Positions 25,013-39,395 of a stretch of 64,000 nt of DNA are shown piece by piece. Position numbers and translations under genes: made by a program. Position 1 is the stretch's first letter. Each line of letters opens with the position of its first letter. This DNA comes from Cyanoderma ruficeps. Taxonomy: Eukaryota; Chordata; Aves; Passeriformes; Timaliidae. The notes beneath the pieces were generated by a model, which was given only the letters and a program-made list of their open reading frames with translations, had not been told where the DNA came from and did no database searches. The stretch lies in NCBI GenBank assembly GCA_008694505.1, contig VZDJ01000301.1, positions 3,988,850-4,052,849 on the forward strand, written 5' to 3'.

Positions 25013-28000
25013 AATATACCCTCATTTTTGTAGAGACCCTCATGTATCTTCAAAAATTTACAGAAACCTACAAAAAGAGACATGCTTTGGAGGATCCAGG
25101 AAATGCCTGAATCTATGTTTAAGCTTGGCAGCTAAAGTAAGCCCTTCAAACTTTTAAACTCATTGCAAATTTTCAGAGCTGCACAGCATGGAACTGAGGG
25201 AATGATTTGACCGCAAAGATCAAGATGATGTAAGTATTGTTCAAGAAAAATACAGTTGAAAAAGATTCTAAAAAGGTATCGGGGGCACTTCTAAAGTGTT
25301 TCTTTTAAAATAAAAATCATAAATCTACCTCTGTTGACTCCTGCTGTTAATGTCCTTTTATTCAGCTGTTTGGAAACAATATTACTTTGCAGATAGACAG
25401 CTACTGTCAAGGGCAGCTTTCTCATTCGTTATGTACCACGAGTTTGAGAACTAATAATGTGCATTCTTCAAGATGGCAGAGAAAACAGGCCCCTGACTGC
25501 ACAAAGAGGGAGAAAAATTCAAAATAGTTGGTAACTTTGATGCTTTTGAAAATTTTAGAGAGGTAACTTTTAATTAAAGCTTGAAATAAATGTTTAACTT
25601 GTCTTGCCATACGAAGTTGCTTCACAGACATTTATCAGCACACATATATTTAGCAGCTGCCATTCAGTGTAACATCCATGTCTATCATTGTCTACTTGAA
25701 GCTCTTTTCATGCACTTCAAGTGTATTATGAAAGAGCAATTTTCTTATTAATGAGCAAACTCTGATTAAGTTACTTAAGTAATTGTCCTACCAAGTACTG
25801 AAGACAGAAGACACATTTTGCAAAGACCCTGGCTCAAAAGCACAGCTGAGGGGGACAAGTGAAATTGCCAGGCTAGAAAGGGAAAGCTGGTACTCAGTGT
25901 CTCTGCCAGTAGGAAAGATCCCATCCATACTTTTTGCCATCCTGCAATGGATGCATACAGCTTTGGCTCAATGGTATCCGCAGAAATACACATGTGGATA
26001 AGGATGAATCCTCTGAAAACTATTTAACAACGGGGCTTATTCTTAAAAGGCATCCAAATTATGGTACTATATAAGCTTTCTAAATTATTTTCATGCCAAA
26101 TGGCAGTTCCTAGGAGTAGAAAAAGTACTGTATACCATGGTCTCCAGCTCTATTTAAGTTTCTTACAATTACATTTTGCATTTCTATTTCTGTTACAATT
26201 GCTTTTCAGTTTCCACTTGTGGAAGAAATCCAATAGTACATCATTAGCATTATTCCATATATGCCATAGATGTTTTTGAAGGTCAATTTGTTTATAGGGA
26301 TACTTCCATTGAGGATTAAAGATGACACTATTTTCACCCCTCTGACCTTGATGGGCAAGAATGTACTTTTCAAGCATCCAGAGCCCCTCTTCACAATTTG
26401 TCTAATCCTACATCTCCCCTGCCCTCGCAGGTTATTTGCTGTTAGTGGCCACAATAGACAAGCAATAGTACCATTATAGGCTTCTCTAAAAAAAGGTTTT
26501 CATGATCATTTTCTAGTGGCTTGAAGATTGACAAGATCCCCTCCTGTTACCCAGATGCATTTTCCCCTCCTTCCTGGTGATTTCTTTCCTTGTTTCCAAG
26601 GAGGAAAGTGCCTCCCTGAGTAGTGACCTCTCTCTCTGCAGAGAGCCCTGCTAGAAACCACAAACATTGCATGTTAAACCTCCTCCGAGAGGGCATTATG
26701 TACAAATGGAGTGCCAGGTCTTCTTTGATAAGGTGTACACCCGTGGCACAACTTAAGAATCAATTCAATTATAAAGACACAAAAATGCCTTTTGAAGAAT
26801 GTTCCTGAGTGAGTCAGAGGCAGAGAGCATAGCATATATATGAGTCTGACTTTGCCAAAGTTATTTCAAGGGAAGAAGTTGCACAGAATCACTTCAGCAG
26901 CCTGATTAACTAACTGGGCACTCATCTGTTGGTGAAACCCTGAGTGTGGAAAACAAAGCTATCCCCAGGGCTTTATCACATCAGTTGTCCTTCAATGCAC
27001 TCAGGATTTCACTTTTCTGCAGGTTTTGCTTGCCTTCTGTACAAAACCCCAAGCTATCTGAATAGCGTGGTTATTTTTGAGAGGTGCAGAATATTTGTAC
27101 CTCTCACTGGTACGTGAGAGCCTGTCTGATAATGGAGCCCTCCATCACTCAGACTAGATGCTCAGAGAGAGAGGTGCCCTTTCTCTGCCCCAGCCAGCAG
27201 TCACTTTGGAAAATTTCAGCTGTGCCATCTTTGTGCCTCATTTGTAACCACAGTGGGTCATAGTACTGGCCCATACTGGAATATTTTCTGAGAATTACAA
27301 GTATTTTGAGATTCCCTCATAAATAGTGGTGCAGATTAAAATAGTAACACCAATGTTAAAGCTTATTTTTTGCCTATGATTCATATGTAGAAAAAAAAAA
27401 GAAGACTAGTGCTGACCCTTTCATACTGGACAAGGTAATGTGCTTTTGACGTGTGCAATATATATTTTAACATACTCTGGACACTTTATAGGAACATCTA
27501 ATTGACATATTAGTATTTGATTTTCATTTAATAAGAATAGACATTCCTCTGTATTGTCATTAGTAGAAGAGGAAGAACAAGAGAGCCACAGATAACATTA
27601 TTTCAAATCCTTGGATGTCAGTCCCTTCTCTCACTGCAGGGCCCCTGATGTCACAGGGTGGGGTTGCTGGGGGCCTGCAGGGTGAGGATGGCTTGATTCA
27701 TCCTCTGTTGGAGCTGAAGGGGGAATCAGCAAAGGATTCAACTGAAGACGGGATGAGTAAAGAAGATTTTCTTCAAATTTGAATTAGGCTTAAAATGAGA
27801 TTTTATGACACACACAGGGAGGTCTGCACTCAAATTTGGGGTTGATGGCTTAGTTGTGTGTGTAAAGTTGTTTCCCTGAAAATGCTTGAGAACTGCTGTT
27901 GTCACCATTTCCATTACACTGGTTCAGTATTTTGTTGTACATAATTCAATAAAGAGTTGGTCTCACACCAAGAATCCATAACAAAAGTTACATCTGATGA

Positions 28001-28248
28001 GGAGGATCCAACTTCTGCTGAAATTGGAAAACATCAAGATTTCTGGCTGAGTCAAGGTCACCGTGTTACTTCTTTACTTTCCTTCATTTGAGCTATTGAA
28101 ATTATGGAATGTGTCAAGAGATCCATTCTCAGTGAAAAGCTCAGCAATATCCTAAGATCTAGTAATTACATAAATTGAACCTACACAGTGCTGAAGAAGA
28201 GAGCAAATTGAACTTTCCCTAAAACTGCATGTTTTTCCTTCTTGCTCT
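25013..28248. other. Non-coding unique DNA
   Basis: No gene is supported. Open stretches are at most 82 codons (26206-26454, minus). A GAACTGAGGGAATGATTTGAC stretch near 25192 may be another MIR core trace but is too weak to call. A run of ten A lies at 27391-27400. Confidence 0.55.
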
Positions 28249-28391
28249 TTATATATTATATAAATATATAAATATCAGCATATAATTATTGTAGTTAATT
28301 CTATTATTACATACATTGTTGTATTATTATATCATATATTACATATAGTATTATAATGGCATATATTGATATCAACATTTTATAATATACA
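28249..28391. repeat. AT-rich low-complexity tract
   Basis: About 140 bases made very largely of ATATTA, TATAAAT and ATTATT words, with only isolated G or C. It is a degenerate AT-rich simple-sequence region and could act as a DNA-unwinding or matrix-attachment type sequence, but nothing specific supports that. Confidence 0.8.
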
Positions 28392-31300
28392 GTACATCTT
28401 CTGAATACACTCTGTGACACCATTCCTAAAATAAGTTAGGTTTTGATAAAATGTTCCTGAACTGCTGAGGTTAGCTGTATTGTTCTTATTTGTTTTTATG
28501 GATGCCAGGGTAAGTTTTTTGTTGGAAAATTCTGTTCTCAAATTAAGCTGATTCAATTAAAAAAAGGTAGATTGTTGACCTCTACCTCTAATGTTACATG
28601 GGAAGAAAAATATCACAGCATATCAATGCCAGTCTAAACGCAATCAAAACAATACTGGATTCATTTGCTCTCTCTTCTCTTGTAAAGATTGTTTTTACAA
28701 GAAGAGTTAAACTAAGGGCAAAGCAACAAAATTTGTCACTGTTTTTTTTTCTTTTTTCTTTACTCAGTTGATCTCTATTTAAATGCAATTAGTACTATCC
28801 TAATGTAGTCTTTTTATCCATATCCATAGCTTCTCATCTTGCTGTTTGCTAATATGATCCTTTCAACCAAAAAGACATCAATACACTCAGCAAACTTATT
28901 AACCAGCTATTCTGTCTTCCAGGGAGGCAACCGAGCTGCAAAGAAAGGCATGAGTCACTGGGAGCTGTGAGACACCAAGACTTTGATGCTGTAGGCAAAA
29001 CAAGCTGCTTCATGACATAGTTTGTAAAATGTTTGCACGGGAGCAAAATTCTGCCAAAAAGCATTGAGGAGAGTTTACACAGTGCAGCATACAAACTACA
29101 GAGCACCCCACAGTATGTGATATTCACAGACATTTAAATAACTATGAGCTTTCCTTTGACAGCAATGGTGCCTCCCTGGTAGATTTTGATCTTGGATCTT
29201 TTTCTAACACACAGACTGCAATTGCCAAGGGGAACCTCGGTTTCTATTCCTTTTTCAGTGGTGTGTTCAGAAGAAACATCTTCAGCTACCAGAAAGAATA
29301 AATGGGTCTCTCCAGTAGAGCCATATATTCCCCCTACTCTCTTGATCAGTTCCTTGGTGCCGGTTTTCAGAAAGTCTCCAAAGCAGAGGAAGGAGTCATG
29401 CTGGCTCCTGCAACATGAGCCCACTGGCAGCATTGTTCCCAGATGGGAAAGCAGACCTCTAATACTGGGAAAGCCTTTCCCCAACCTTGGCTGCCCCTGG
29501 GCTGAGGCACTTTACAAGTCTAAGTACATGCAGCTACACTGCACCAGGCTGGAAAGTTAAGGAGAATACAAGCAAAGTGCCACTGAAATCTTGGAAGGAG
29601 GTGGAAAATAATAAACACTCCAACTGAAATTTGGCCGAACACATGTTATTTGGTCTAAGTGCATGTTTACCTTTCTTTGAAATGTTCCTAAACACTCCCT
29701 CTGTCTGAAAAGAAAATTTCAAAACCATGATGAAAAAATCTGTTTCAGATCATGTGTATTGGTTTTAAAACCAGGCATAACATTGCAGCCGGCTCTTTTA
29801 TCCAGAAAAGGTGCAACTGTCACATCAATTTAGAACTTCAGTCATGTTATTTTAAACCTGCATCAGTAAAACCTATAACAAAACATGTCTCTGTTGTCCA
29901 CATCTTGCATCTGGAGCAAAGTTATGCTTAAGTCTGATCTCTAAAACCAATATGGAAATTATATCTGGTATGTTCTGCACTTTGTAACATGGTCCATGTG
30001 GACTTTTTCACTGTAGTGATAACACGGCTCTATAGCCCACCTGGTAAAAACATTAGACATGAAAAATGACAGCGAATATACCAGAACTGCATAGGAAAAG
30101 GTTGCAATGTAAGGCTAAATCCAAACATCCACATTTATTGGCACTATCTGGCACCCTACTTTTAGACAAAGGTATCTTACAGTGTCATTTTAAAGGCTTA
30201 GTACTGGGTTTTCAAGCTGGGAAATAGCACAAGACCACTGTATTAAGGAGCTGAAATTTTGCTGACATTATGGAAGCTCTTACTGGTTGGTCTCCTACCA
30301 CTTGATAATAGTCTACAGATGCTATGGAAAAACACTATCAAAAGGCAACTCTTACATATAGAACCTCTCAAATCACAGCCAAACACGACCTCACACAAGT
30401 AATTCAGGAACTTACGTTACATATGGCAAAAGTATTTATAAAACGGGATTAGAATACAGAGAGGTGTCCAGATGAGCCTCTGCTGTCACCTCTTTGCACC
30501 AAGTGAAAGGAGTAAAGTGTCTTGCAGTGCTGGCAAGGCCACTGTTGATGCCTTGTGGATGCCCACAGTGCCTGCTGTGGGTGTCACACCAGAGAGGAGA
30601 CTGTGCTCAGGGTGGGTGAGCAGTAGCCCTGAACCTTATGATTGTTACCCTTCCCCATTTTATCCCAGGACACAAGGGCACAATGGTTCGGCCTTGAAAG
30701 CCTTGCTTGAAAAACAGGGAGCCAAACTGATCTCATGGTGTGATGCTGGAAACAGCATCTTTTTACAGAAGAATACATTTCTTCCCAACCTTACCCTTTC
30801 TGCAAAGCAGAGTGAAAACTCTTGACACTGAAGTCCTTGCTAAACCCAAACAGTGTAAAGATAATTACCCCCCACAAAAATTATGCGAGGAAATTTTAAA
30901 ATTTTACAGTATTGTCTTCCATAACACAGATTTCCATCCACAGTTTCTTCCCATCTGAAGGACTCATCATACTGCTAAATGTTTGTGATGGTAGCTATAG
31001 ATCTACACATCCATCATATGACATACACACAGAAGACACTGACTGAAGTACTTAAAAATAGTAAAAACACCAGACAGCTGTTGTAACCAGTAAAGAGATA
31101 AAGACACCTTACAATTTGCTAACAAGCAAATTTAATATTTCCAAGCTACAGCACATAAGAAAATTCCATAGAAGTAATTTTTTGTGTGTGCAGACCTTGT
31201 TTTTACAACTTTAAAACTTTAAGTAGCTGACACCGTGCCAACTTTTGGGGGGAAAGAAATCACCTGTCTTATTTCCAAGCTGACACAACATGTTTCAAAT

Positions 31301-33052
31301 AGATGAAGGCTCGGTTTCATTACATTAGCAGCGTCTCTAGGTGCTCTTTGATGCATCCCTCCCATTCTTAGTAATTTAGTAACAGGTTGGAAATGAGCAG
31401 AGGGGTAAAACGAGACTCTGTTGCCAGAGCAACTACTGCACACCTCTAATTTTTGAATCAACAGACAGCAGAAGTTGATACTTTACCACAGAGTATGAAG
31501 AAATACCTTTCAAAATTTTATATGAAAGCAAACTTGTTTTGTTCCAGGAATGGCACTTCCAAGAAAACAATTTCCTAAAGATAGCCCAGATGTGCTATTA
31601 TTGAGCTACAATGCTAATAATAAACATTTAGATTTATTTTGACCAAAAAAATCTGGCCACTTGCTCAAGTGCAAAGCTCTAGGAAATAATCCTGTCAGCT
31701 ACTTTATTGCCCAAAAGAGAGAAGCATTTTCTAATGGTGTGGACACTGCAATTTTGCTCCGTGTGACAGAGAAAAATTAAGCACAAAAAATAACTGTTTC
31801 ATCGTGCAAACAAGTATGTAATATAGAAAAAAATCAGAACAAAACAAGTGAGATGAGCAAGATTTCTGCCTTCTTCATATTACAAATACCAGGACAAGTT
31901 AAGGCCAGACTGCCTCAAGACACTCACCTGAGGACGACTCGAGACTTTGTGCCTGACAACATCTCCTTTGAGCATTTTTGCTCCTGGGAAAGTATTTTTT
32001 TATTGACCCAGTGGGAAAACAAAATGCTTTGCCCTCAATTTCCTGGTGGATCCTAACACAGCGAGCACAGATATGGAATGAGCTGAAGTTGGACAGAATT
32101 GAGGCCTTGCTGTTTTGTGATTTCTGCTTGGACTTCCTGTTCCTTGAGTGCCATGGCAGGATGTAAATCCTCCTACCTCATGTAAGACTTGGAAGTTTCA
32201 GTTGGAAATGTGAAGCCACTGTAGTGGAAATGCAAAGCCATCAGAGCAGGGACATTGTGCTAAGACAGCCTCTGCCAGAGAGCTCCTCTCTCAGCACTGT
32301 GATGGAACCCACTTCAGTAATTGCATCCCATTGGATTTGCTCCACAGTACATTGGGATAAAGACTTTAATAACACAGGAAGCAGCGTTTTAATAATCTTT
32401 TGCCTGATTTTAAGTGCTGTTATGCACTGACTTCTACCAAAATCCTTTCACTGTACTGAAAGCACCATGTTTTAAGGGGTCAGAATTCCTGCAATGTATT
32501 TAAACTCCATTTTTGCATATTTCATGTTCACTTGAAAGTGCATTACCATCAGTTCTGCTTCACAATCCAGTTACTCAGAAGTGAAATAACGGTTTCCTGA
32601 CAATCTACTCAACTACAGATTATTTTAAATGTGGACAAATTCTTTTTCTCTCACCTCTCATCTCCTCATCTGGTGTAACAATTCCCAGGACCTATAGCAG
32701 CTCCCACCAAAGATTGCCAGAGTTTTGTCATTGCCTACATAGCAACTGAAAGCTGTTAACTGTGGATATAAAATTCTGCCATCCTGAGCCAGAGGCTTTT
32801 TGCTGCCACTGTGACTGCTTGTGCATGGAGTCATCTTTCCTCTTATCAGCCTTTTGGTCTGAGATACTCTGCTCCCTTTATAATCTGTGGCTGTACAGAG
32901 AAAACCTCAGAAAGGGCAGTTCATCCCAGCTATTTAGACGTGTATCTTAGGATGGGATGCAGTTCCCAGGAGAGGTATCTGTTTCTCTTCATCAATAAAA
33001 AACAACCTCATTGCCTAGTTCAGACTCCAGAGCCAGCTTTCAAATGATGGGG
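28392..33052. other. Non-coding unique DNA
   Basis: No gene is supported. The pair of opposite frames at 29134-29560 (116 codons minus, 124 codons plus) overlaps for about 300 bases, with no recognisable domain in either. A 117-codon plus frame at 30472-30825 is also unrecognised. A T-rich run lies at 28741-28760. On the minus strand near 31927-31938 the sequence CCTCAG-GTGAGTG is a strong-looking splice donor. The open segment before it is short and lacks a clear polypyrimidine tract. Confidence 0.5.
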
Positions 33053-33087
33053 GTCAATGGGAAGAATCCCACTCAAAACCTGATGGG
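33053..33087. repeat. Possible fragment of an old palindromic amniote repeat
   Basis: GTCAATGGGAAGAATCCCACTC followed by CTGATGGG resembles the hairpin core of an abundant amniote repeat (GTCAATGGGA, then a TCCCATTGAC arm) that I recall from turtle and crocodile sequences. I cannot name the family with certainty. A second TCAATGGGAG lies about 57 bases downstream. Confidence 0.25.
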
Positions 33088-36000
33088 AGAGGAGTCAAGG
33101 CCCTGCAGGGTCAATGGGAGCAGACCCCAGCCCCCAGCAGAGCACACAGAACACGGCAAGCAACATGCAAATGGATGACCTCTCCTGGTGGAGAACTACG
33201 TCGCTTTGTACAGCGCTTTTCCAAAGGGTAAATCAGTTTTCCTCCCCCAAGGAAAAGAATATGTCAATAGGTAGTTGACTAAGGGGAGCTGGAGAGAGTG
33301 GGCTGCTTAATCTCTGGTGTTTCATCCAGGGCATGCTCACAAAAGAGTCCCTGCAAACTTGCATCTCTCTGCACACATGATGCTCACAGTATAAATGGCA
33401 GCGCACAGGGACATTTAATGACAGCCTGGAGGAGCATGCACCAGGCAGTGGAGACCTGCATGATGTGTGTTCTCATCAGTGCCACAGGTGGTCAAAGCAC
33501 GTAAGACCTTCAAAATCTGACAGCTGATGTATTTTTTTAAGATATCAGAACAGAAGAGATGGAAATATGAATCCATTCCCCTGCTCCCCTGCCCTCTCCC
33601 AGTTTAAACCTGTACTGTACTGAACCAGATGCAACTATTATGGCATAAGACTGGAGTCAGTACAGAAGAATACAGCCCCTGAGATCTAAGGTATTTGTGA
33701 AGAGTTTTCAATTATTGCCAGTATCAGTCTGAGTGCTCTAAAATCCTGTACAAATCACAGAAAGGAAAACAAAAAACTGCTCATGCAGATGATCCTTTTT
33801 GAAAACTGAGTGTGTAAATGTGTCTGAGAATCTGCTTGCATACCTTTAATACATGGACTTAATATGTTAAGAATATAACTTCTTCAAATTCCTTAAATTC
33901 AAGGAGGTTTTACTTTCAAGAATGAGATGCATTAACAGCAATGTAGGAAGGCAAATGTTTCTTTAAGCATTAAACTCTTCTCCAAAGAGGAATTAAACCA
34001 AGAGATTTAGAGAGTGTGTTTCTTAATATATCAGTAGAGAAAAAAGAAAAAAATCAGTGTTTTCAAGTACTTCTACTAAAGTGTTTTTCTGAACCGAGCA
34101 GCCACACTTGCTGCCTCACTATCCCCAGGAAGCAGATGCAACTGCGCTGGATGCAGAGAAGCTGGACAAAAGGGACTCAACCTTGGAAAATGTTCAGTGC
34201 AACTTGTGGCTACAGCACAGATCAGCAAATCCTAAAACTGTTGAAATATTTAAGATCAATGATAGTATTTAAAAATCTATCAAAGGCAGGTATTACCATG
34301 GGGCAGTGAGTTAGAAATACTCAAAACTTTTATTTATCAAGTTTGTCAAGAAGTGTGTGCTAAACCATTTGTAAAGCCAGCTTCATTCATATTTTGAGTT
34401 ACGGAGATAATTATGCTTTCTTACATATTTTATCTTATATATGTAATCCAACTGCTTATTTGTATTTGAATGTTACTTTTTTTAAGGTTCCAACTACCAA
34501 CAGCATCTCAATGACTGCATCACAATATCCTCTGACCTGCATCTGTGTTCTGAAGGGCTTAGTGTGGAACTGTGTGAATACCCACTCACCTACTCCCCAT
34601 CTGTCTTTATGGGACGTGCACAAGAGGATGCCTCACAGTCTCCCAGAAGTGCAAATGTGCATCCTACCTGATCAGGCTTTGCCAAGGACATCACACCCCC
34701 TCACCAGTTTCTTGGAGGTCTTTGATATGTCAGTTGAACTATCTCAGTTGTAAAGGCATCCCTGACACTGACATTGCTGTGTCCTCACACAGCAGGGTTT
34801 TCTAGGGAGTGCTCAGTGCATTTAGGCATTGAGGGAGTGCCTCAGGTGAGTGAAAAAGCATCACACTCGATTCACACTCATCATGAAACTCCTTCATTTC
34901 TATTTCTCAGACTCAGTGATGCCTTCATAAAAACTGCAATTAATTTGCAATTCAAAGATCTGTTTCTTGCTCCCAGTTCAGTGTAGTCTTGGAACAAAAA
35001 CTAATTTATTTTCTTTGGAGGCTTGTTAGACCACAGATCCATCAAGACCAAGAGAAAAGGAGATCCAGTCTGGCCCCTCTTGCACAGAGAGGATGGTTTA
35101 TCCATCTGCATTCAGCCACACCTGGACAGTCTCTCTGAAAGTAATGGGTGCCACAGATGTCACTGTGAGTCTAATTTGACCTGAAAAACCTTAAATTCTG
35201 GTGATAATGTGCAACAAGGAAAGAAGCCAGCTGGAGCTAGAAGCAGTGGCAATTAGAAATAAACATCTTTGTACTGGCAAAATAAACAGATTTGATGTGA
35301 GAAATCAGTGAGAGACAAACACTGAAGCCCCTGATGTTACCCTGACAGTCCTCTTTTCAGGGGAGAATGATACTTTTTCTAAAACATTGCTCACAGATTT
35401 TCTTGCATGGGAATAATGCAAGTTCAAAACCAAAGGGTTTGATATAACCCATCAACAGGCACAGCTGGAAGACAGAGATCAGGGTGAACTAAAGAGCAGA
35501 GCCTGTATGACAGAGGGAAGAAAAGTGGTGAAAGATTTCAGTTTTAGTCAGAATTGAGTTTGGCAAAAATTCTCTTTCAATTCTGTTCAATCATATGCTT
35601 GAGTAAGTAATTTACCCAGGCCAGTAACATCTGTTCAGGAAAGGGGCCAACTTTAAAATGTGTTTTTTCATCCCACAAAACAAAGCGTAATCTAAGCTAT
35701 AAATATACATGTTTTTACTATGCTGGATAAAGTATCTCATGAAGAAAAAAATTCTTTAGTTTAGGACTTTTTGTTTCTAGAGATATTACTCATCTGATCC
35801 TGGAGCCTTTACATATTCAGGAGGCTCACTGCTTTCAGCACTATCCTTAGGACTGCAGGGAGTTTTCTCAGACTCAGAGATGTTCTTGCCCCTTATGAGA
35901 CCAGAACCTCCCAGGTCCACTCTCCACTGGCACGTTTTTCACATCGTGCCTAGTAAGAGCTGTTTAGTCTTTCTGACAGATCACCACAGACAAAAAAACA

Positions 36001-39000
36001 CTCCAAAAGCCCCATTGTCATGTGAAACTAATGAAAAACTTCCAAACAACTCAAAATAAACAGAAAATAAGAAGTTTTCCACTTTGGATTTTTTTTTTCA
36101 GACGCTTGATGAGGTCAGTATATTTTAATGAGACACTTTCAAGCAGACACATACACGCACAAAACAAATACTACAGTGCCTCCAAAAACCCCATTTTAAA
36201 TTGATAGATGAGTGTCAGCTTTGAAGAACCTGACCATGCAGTGGCTTGAAAGCACAGAAACAAAGCAATCTGAAGTGCAAGTCTGTTTCTTTTGGCAGCA
36301 GAAGGACTTGCTAATGGATTCATCATTTTCTGTTCAGCACCAGCGTCAAACAAAAAAACATTTAGGGCTCTATTCATCTGAGTTTCCGGGTCTACACTTG
36401 CCAGCCGTGGAGGCTCTGTGGCTTTGTGCCCCAGAGCTCAGTTCTGACTCACGTTTCCCCAAGTTTGGAAATGAAAGCCCCACAAGACACGGAAATCACG
36501 GTGTCAATCCTTGTCCTCCCTTCTGTGCCTCTGCCTACACTGATGCAGCTCTTTGAGGTCCTACTGACCCCACCATCAGTGTGGCCACTGACCATCTTCT
36601 CCTGGTTTACTCATCCTCTGACTTCTTAGATAGCAGCTGACTGATGGAAACAGATCCTGAAGTTGATCAGCCATGAAGAGCCGCAGAAATGCACCCACCA
36701 GTTCAGAAGAAAACCACTAGAAAATTAATTGCAACGAGAAAGAGAGAACTGGAAGCGCATTGAAGGAGGAGACTTCCAGCAGGCAGGAAACAGGGTGCCA
36801 GAGAAGAAGGAAGAGAAAAATGCCGTATTGAAAGATACGTGGTTTCCTAGGGAAAGGCCTATTAGTGCAGAAGCTGTTAAATATGCTTGCACATTAATGT
36901 GTACACATGCAGTAACCAGGGAAAACACCAATACCAATAAACAGATCATATACTTGGGACACTTTGTCCACTTCAAGACAAGAAGCACCTTTGGCTTCTG
37001 CCTTTTCAAAAACATCTGAAAATAAACAATGTGAAACTACAATGGCTTGTCTTTACTTTTTGCAGGGCACTCACATGGTGTCTAATGTGCTTCAGATGAG
37101 TATTTTCTTTTTAATACATTGGAATCAGCAAGATGGGAATCTTTCTGATGGAAGGATGGAATAAAGAGAAAGGGTCTTACTAGAAATAATTTCACCATTT
37201 ACTAGCAAAATACTTTACTGTACAACAGCAATAGTTCATGGCAGGGGCTAAAATTACAGCATTACACTGAAATATGTCATTAGGGTTGGCTTGTTGCTGT
37301 CATTTTTTCCTTTAAAAAACTGACTCTCTACAGAACAATTTACAATAGATTTCAGACACCCAAAATATTACGCGAACTCTACCGAATCATATTTTAGATG
37401 TCTTGTTTCACTGATAGTTTCAACACGGAATGCACAGAATGATCAAACCACATGTAAGTAGCGGCAATTATTGGTACATTTGAGATGAGCACAGCACGAA
37501 GGATAAGTCTAAAGAAAGAATAAGACCCAAATACTAAGGGAGGAAAAAAAATAAAGAAAAGATTGAGCAAAAAGGCCTGAAAAGCAGGAAAGGACTAGCT
37601 GTCTGCAGGAAGCTTGTATTCTTGTGTGAGAGCAAGTGACCCAGTGTTGGCTGGAATGTTATCTCTATGTGAGCTACAGAATTTTTCTCTTAACTGTAGC
37701 AACTGAAGAAGAGTGAATTAAAGTCTTAAAGAGAAAAAAAATCAATAATGAAAAAAGGAAAATATGACAGAAGAGCCTTTCAATGGCTATATAAAATGCT
37801 GCTCAAATGATCATGAGGAGAAACCCCAAATTTCCATGCTTGCAACAGAAATGCCTTGCAAAAAAACCAACGACCCAAACACAAAAGTGAGGATTTTTTT
37901 CTTTTTGTTTTTTAACTATATTTGTCAGTGAGTTTCTCTATTGCATCACTAGTGTTGACACATTAGGTCACAGTAGGCTTTTCACTGACACTTCTAGCCC
38001 CCAAAGTAAACTTCTGCCCATTCTTCCTTTACGATCTTGAGTTTTAACCCAATTTATCTGTTGGAATAGACAATATTTAGCTAGAAACTCCAGTGGGAAA
38101 GTCAAAAGGATAATATCTGGCTCCTTGCAGCCTTGTCAAGCCATAAAGGTCAGTGGAAAGGTTTACTCCAACCACCCTTTCCTGCATTCGGTTTTATCTT
38201 TAATAGAGAAGTCCTGCTCTCTGTGCATCTGAGAGTCACCCTTTAATAAACCTTTGTAGGTTCCTTTGGTTTGAGCTGCACTGAACCCTGCTGTTCAGGC
38301 TCTTGCTATAAATCTGCAGCCCCTAAATAGAGCACCTCTCTTCTGAGACAAGGCTTTGTATACCTGCTGTCTGCAGCCAGCTGGAGTATTTCCCTTTTCC
38401 CTCCAGACCTGTCTTAACCATTTCCCCACCAGCTGCACGAAATGTGATATATCTTTCATTACAACGTGAAGATTAGGTTTTTTCCTTAATCAGTAGGAAT
38501 TTGCCATTTGTATTCTGTTGGGTGATCAAGGTCCTTTTGCAAACTCGAGGAATGTGAAGAGAACGTAGAAGGTCTTAGGTTCACCACTGCATTACTACCA
38601 TCAAAATAAAACAAATCAAAATAAACAGACCAGTATGTCCACGTGTTCCCAGCTCCCATCCCTGCTTGTAAGTTCAGGAGAGGCAAACCTTCCTAAAACT
38701 GATCATTTTTCAAGCCCTCAACTGAAAAATCAAAAATTATTGCAGTAGAGTATCCAGCTATAAAAATAACCTTGCACTTCCTTCTGTCTGCCAAAACACC
38801 ATGGAAGACCAAGAAGTCCAAGTGGACACCCAACTTCAGATAAGGTAAACACATCCATGAGCATCTGAGAATTGCTGTCAAAACAAGAACGTCCTTTCTT
38901 AAAATCTAGGGAACAGAGTTTTCACTTTTTCAGGGTTGAAAATACAAGCCACTCAAAAACAAAAGACCTGGAACTACCTCTGTTTGTCATTGAGAGGAAA

Positions 39001-39299
39001 CAAAAAAAGAAGAAAGTGTCAGAGAAGCTTTAACAGAAGAAAGGCTTTGTTTTTAAACAGAGAAAAAGAATAAATGTACTGCTTCTTAGCAATAATCTAC
39101 CACCCAGCATTGTATCTGTTCATGGGGAACCTTTTTATAAAATAAGATTTGCAACAAGGTCTATTCTGTATCAATGGAGGAGTTCCTGTGTATTTGGTAA
39201 CACCAGAAAAGCATGACAGACCCACGAATGCCTGTTTGTGTCTATAGGAAATGACCTCATCACCCAGCCTCTGTGCTGGGATTTACCTCACTTCTGTGC
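33088..39299. other. Non-coding unique DNA
   Basis: No gene is supported. The longest open stretches are 119 codons (34394-34753, plus) and 114 codons (36212-36556, plus), without motifs. A T-rich tract ending in CAG at 36089-36102 is a strong-looking splice acceptor on the plus strand, but no clear exon follows. An A and G-rich region lies at 37730-37770. The octamer ATGCAAAT (POU factor site) is at 33165-33172. Confidence 0.5.
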
Positions 39300-39395
39300 C
39301 CATTTCTAACTCAGGTGGAGTGACTTTCCACTTACTGCCCAAGGTCATACATCTGGTAAATGATTCCAGAATAGAATATGGCTCTTGGTGCCCCT
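39300..39395 (-). repeat. MIR-family SINE fragment
   Basis: Plus-strand order: CCATTTCTAACTCAGGTGGAG, TGACTTTCC, ACTGCCCAAGGTCATACATCTGGTAAATG, TTCCAGAATAGAA, TGGCTCTTGGTGCC. This follows the reverse complement of the MIR core and head: ACTGAGG, GTGACTTGCCCAAGGTCACACAGC, TAGTAAGTGG, then GGATTCGAACCC. The GCCCAAGGTCA word is the most diagnostic part. The copy is heavily diverged and its ends are approximate. Confidence 0.6.

Noticed and set aside
25185..25235. Another MIR core
   Set aside because: Only AACTGAGGGA and AATGATTTGAC words agree; too short and diverged to call by eye.
29134..29560. Overlapping 116 and 124 codon frames as a gene or processed pseudogene
   Set aside because: Open frames on both strands of the same segment and no recognised family; no poly-A tail or target duplication was seen around it.
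36022..36204. Exon after the T-rich CAG acceptor near 36102
   Set aside because: No convincing donor or conserved-looking reading frame follows; strong acceptor-like tracts are common by chance.
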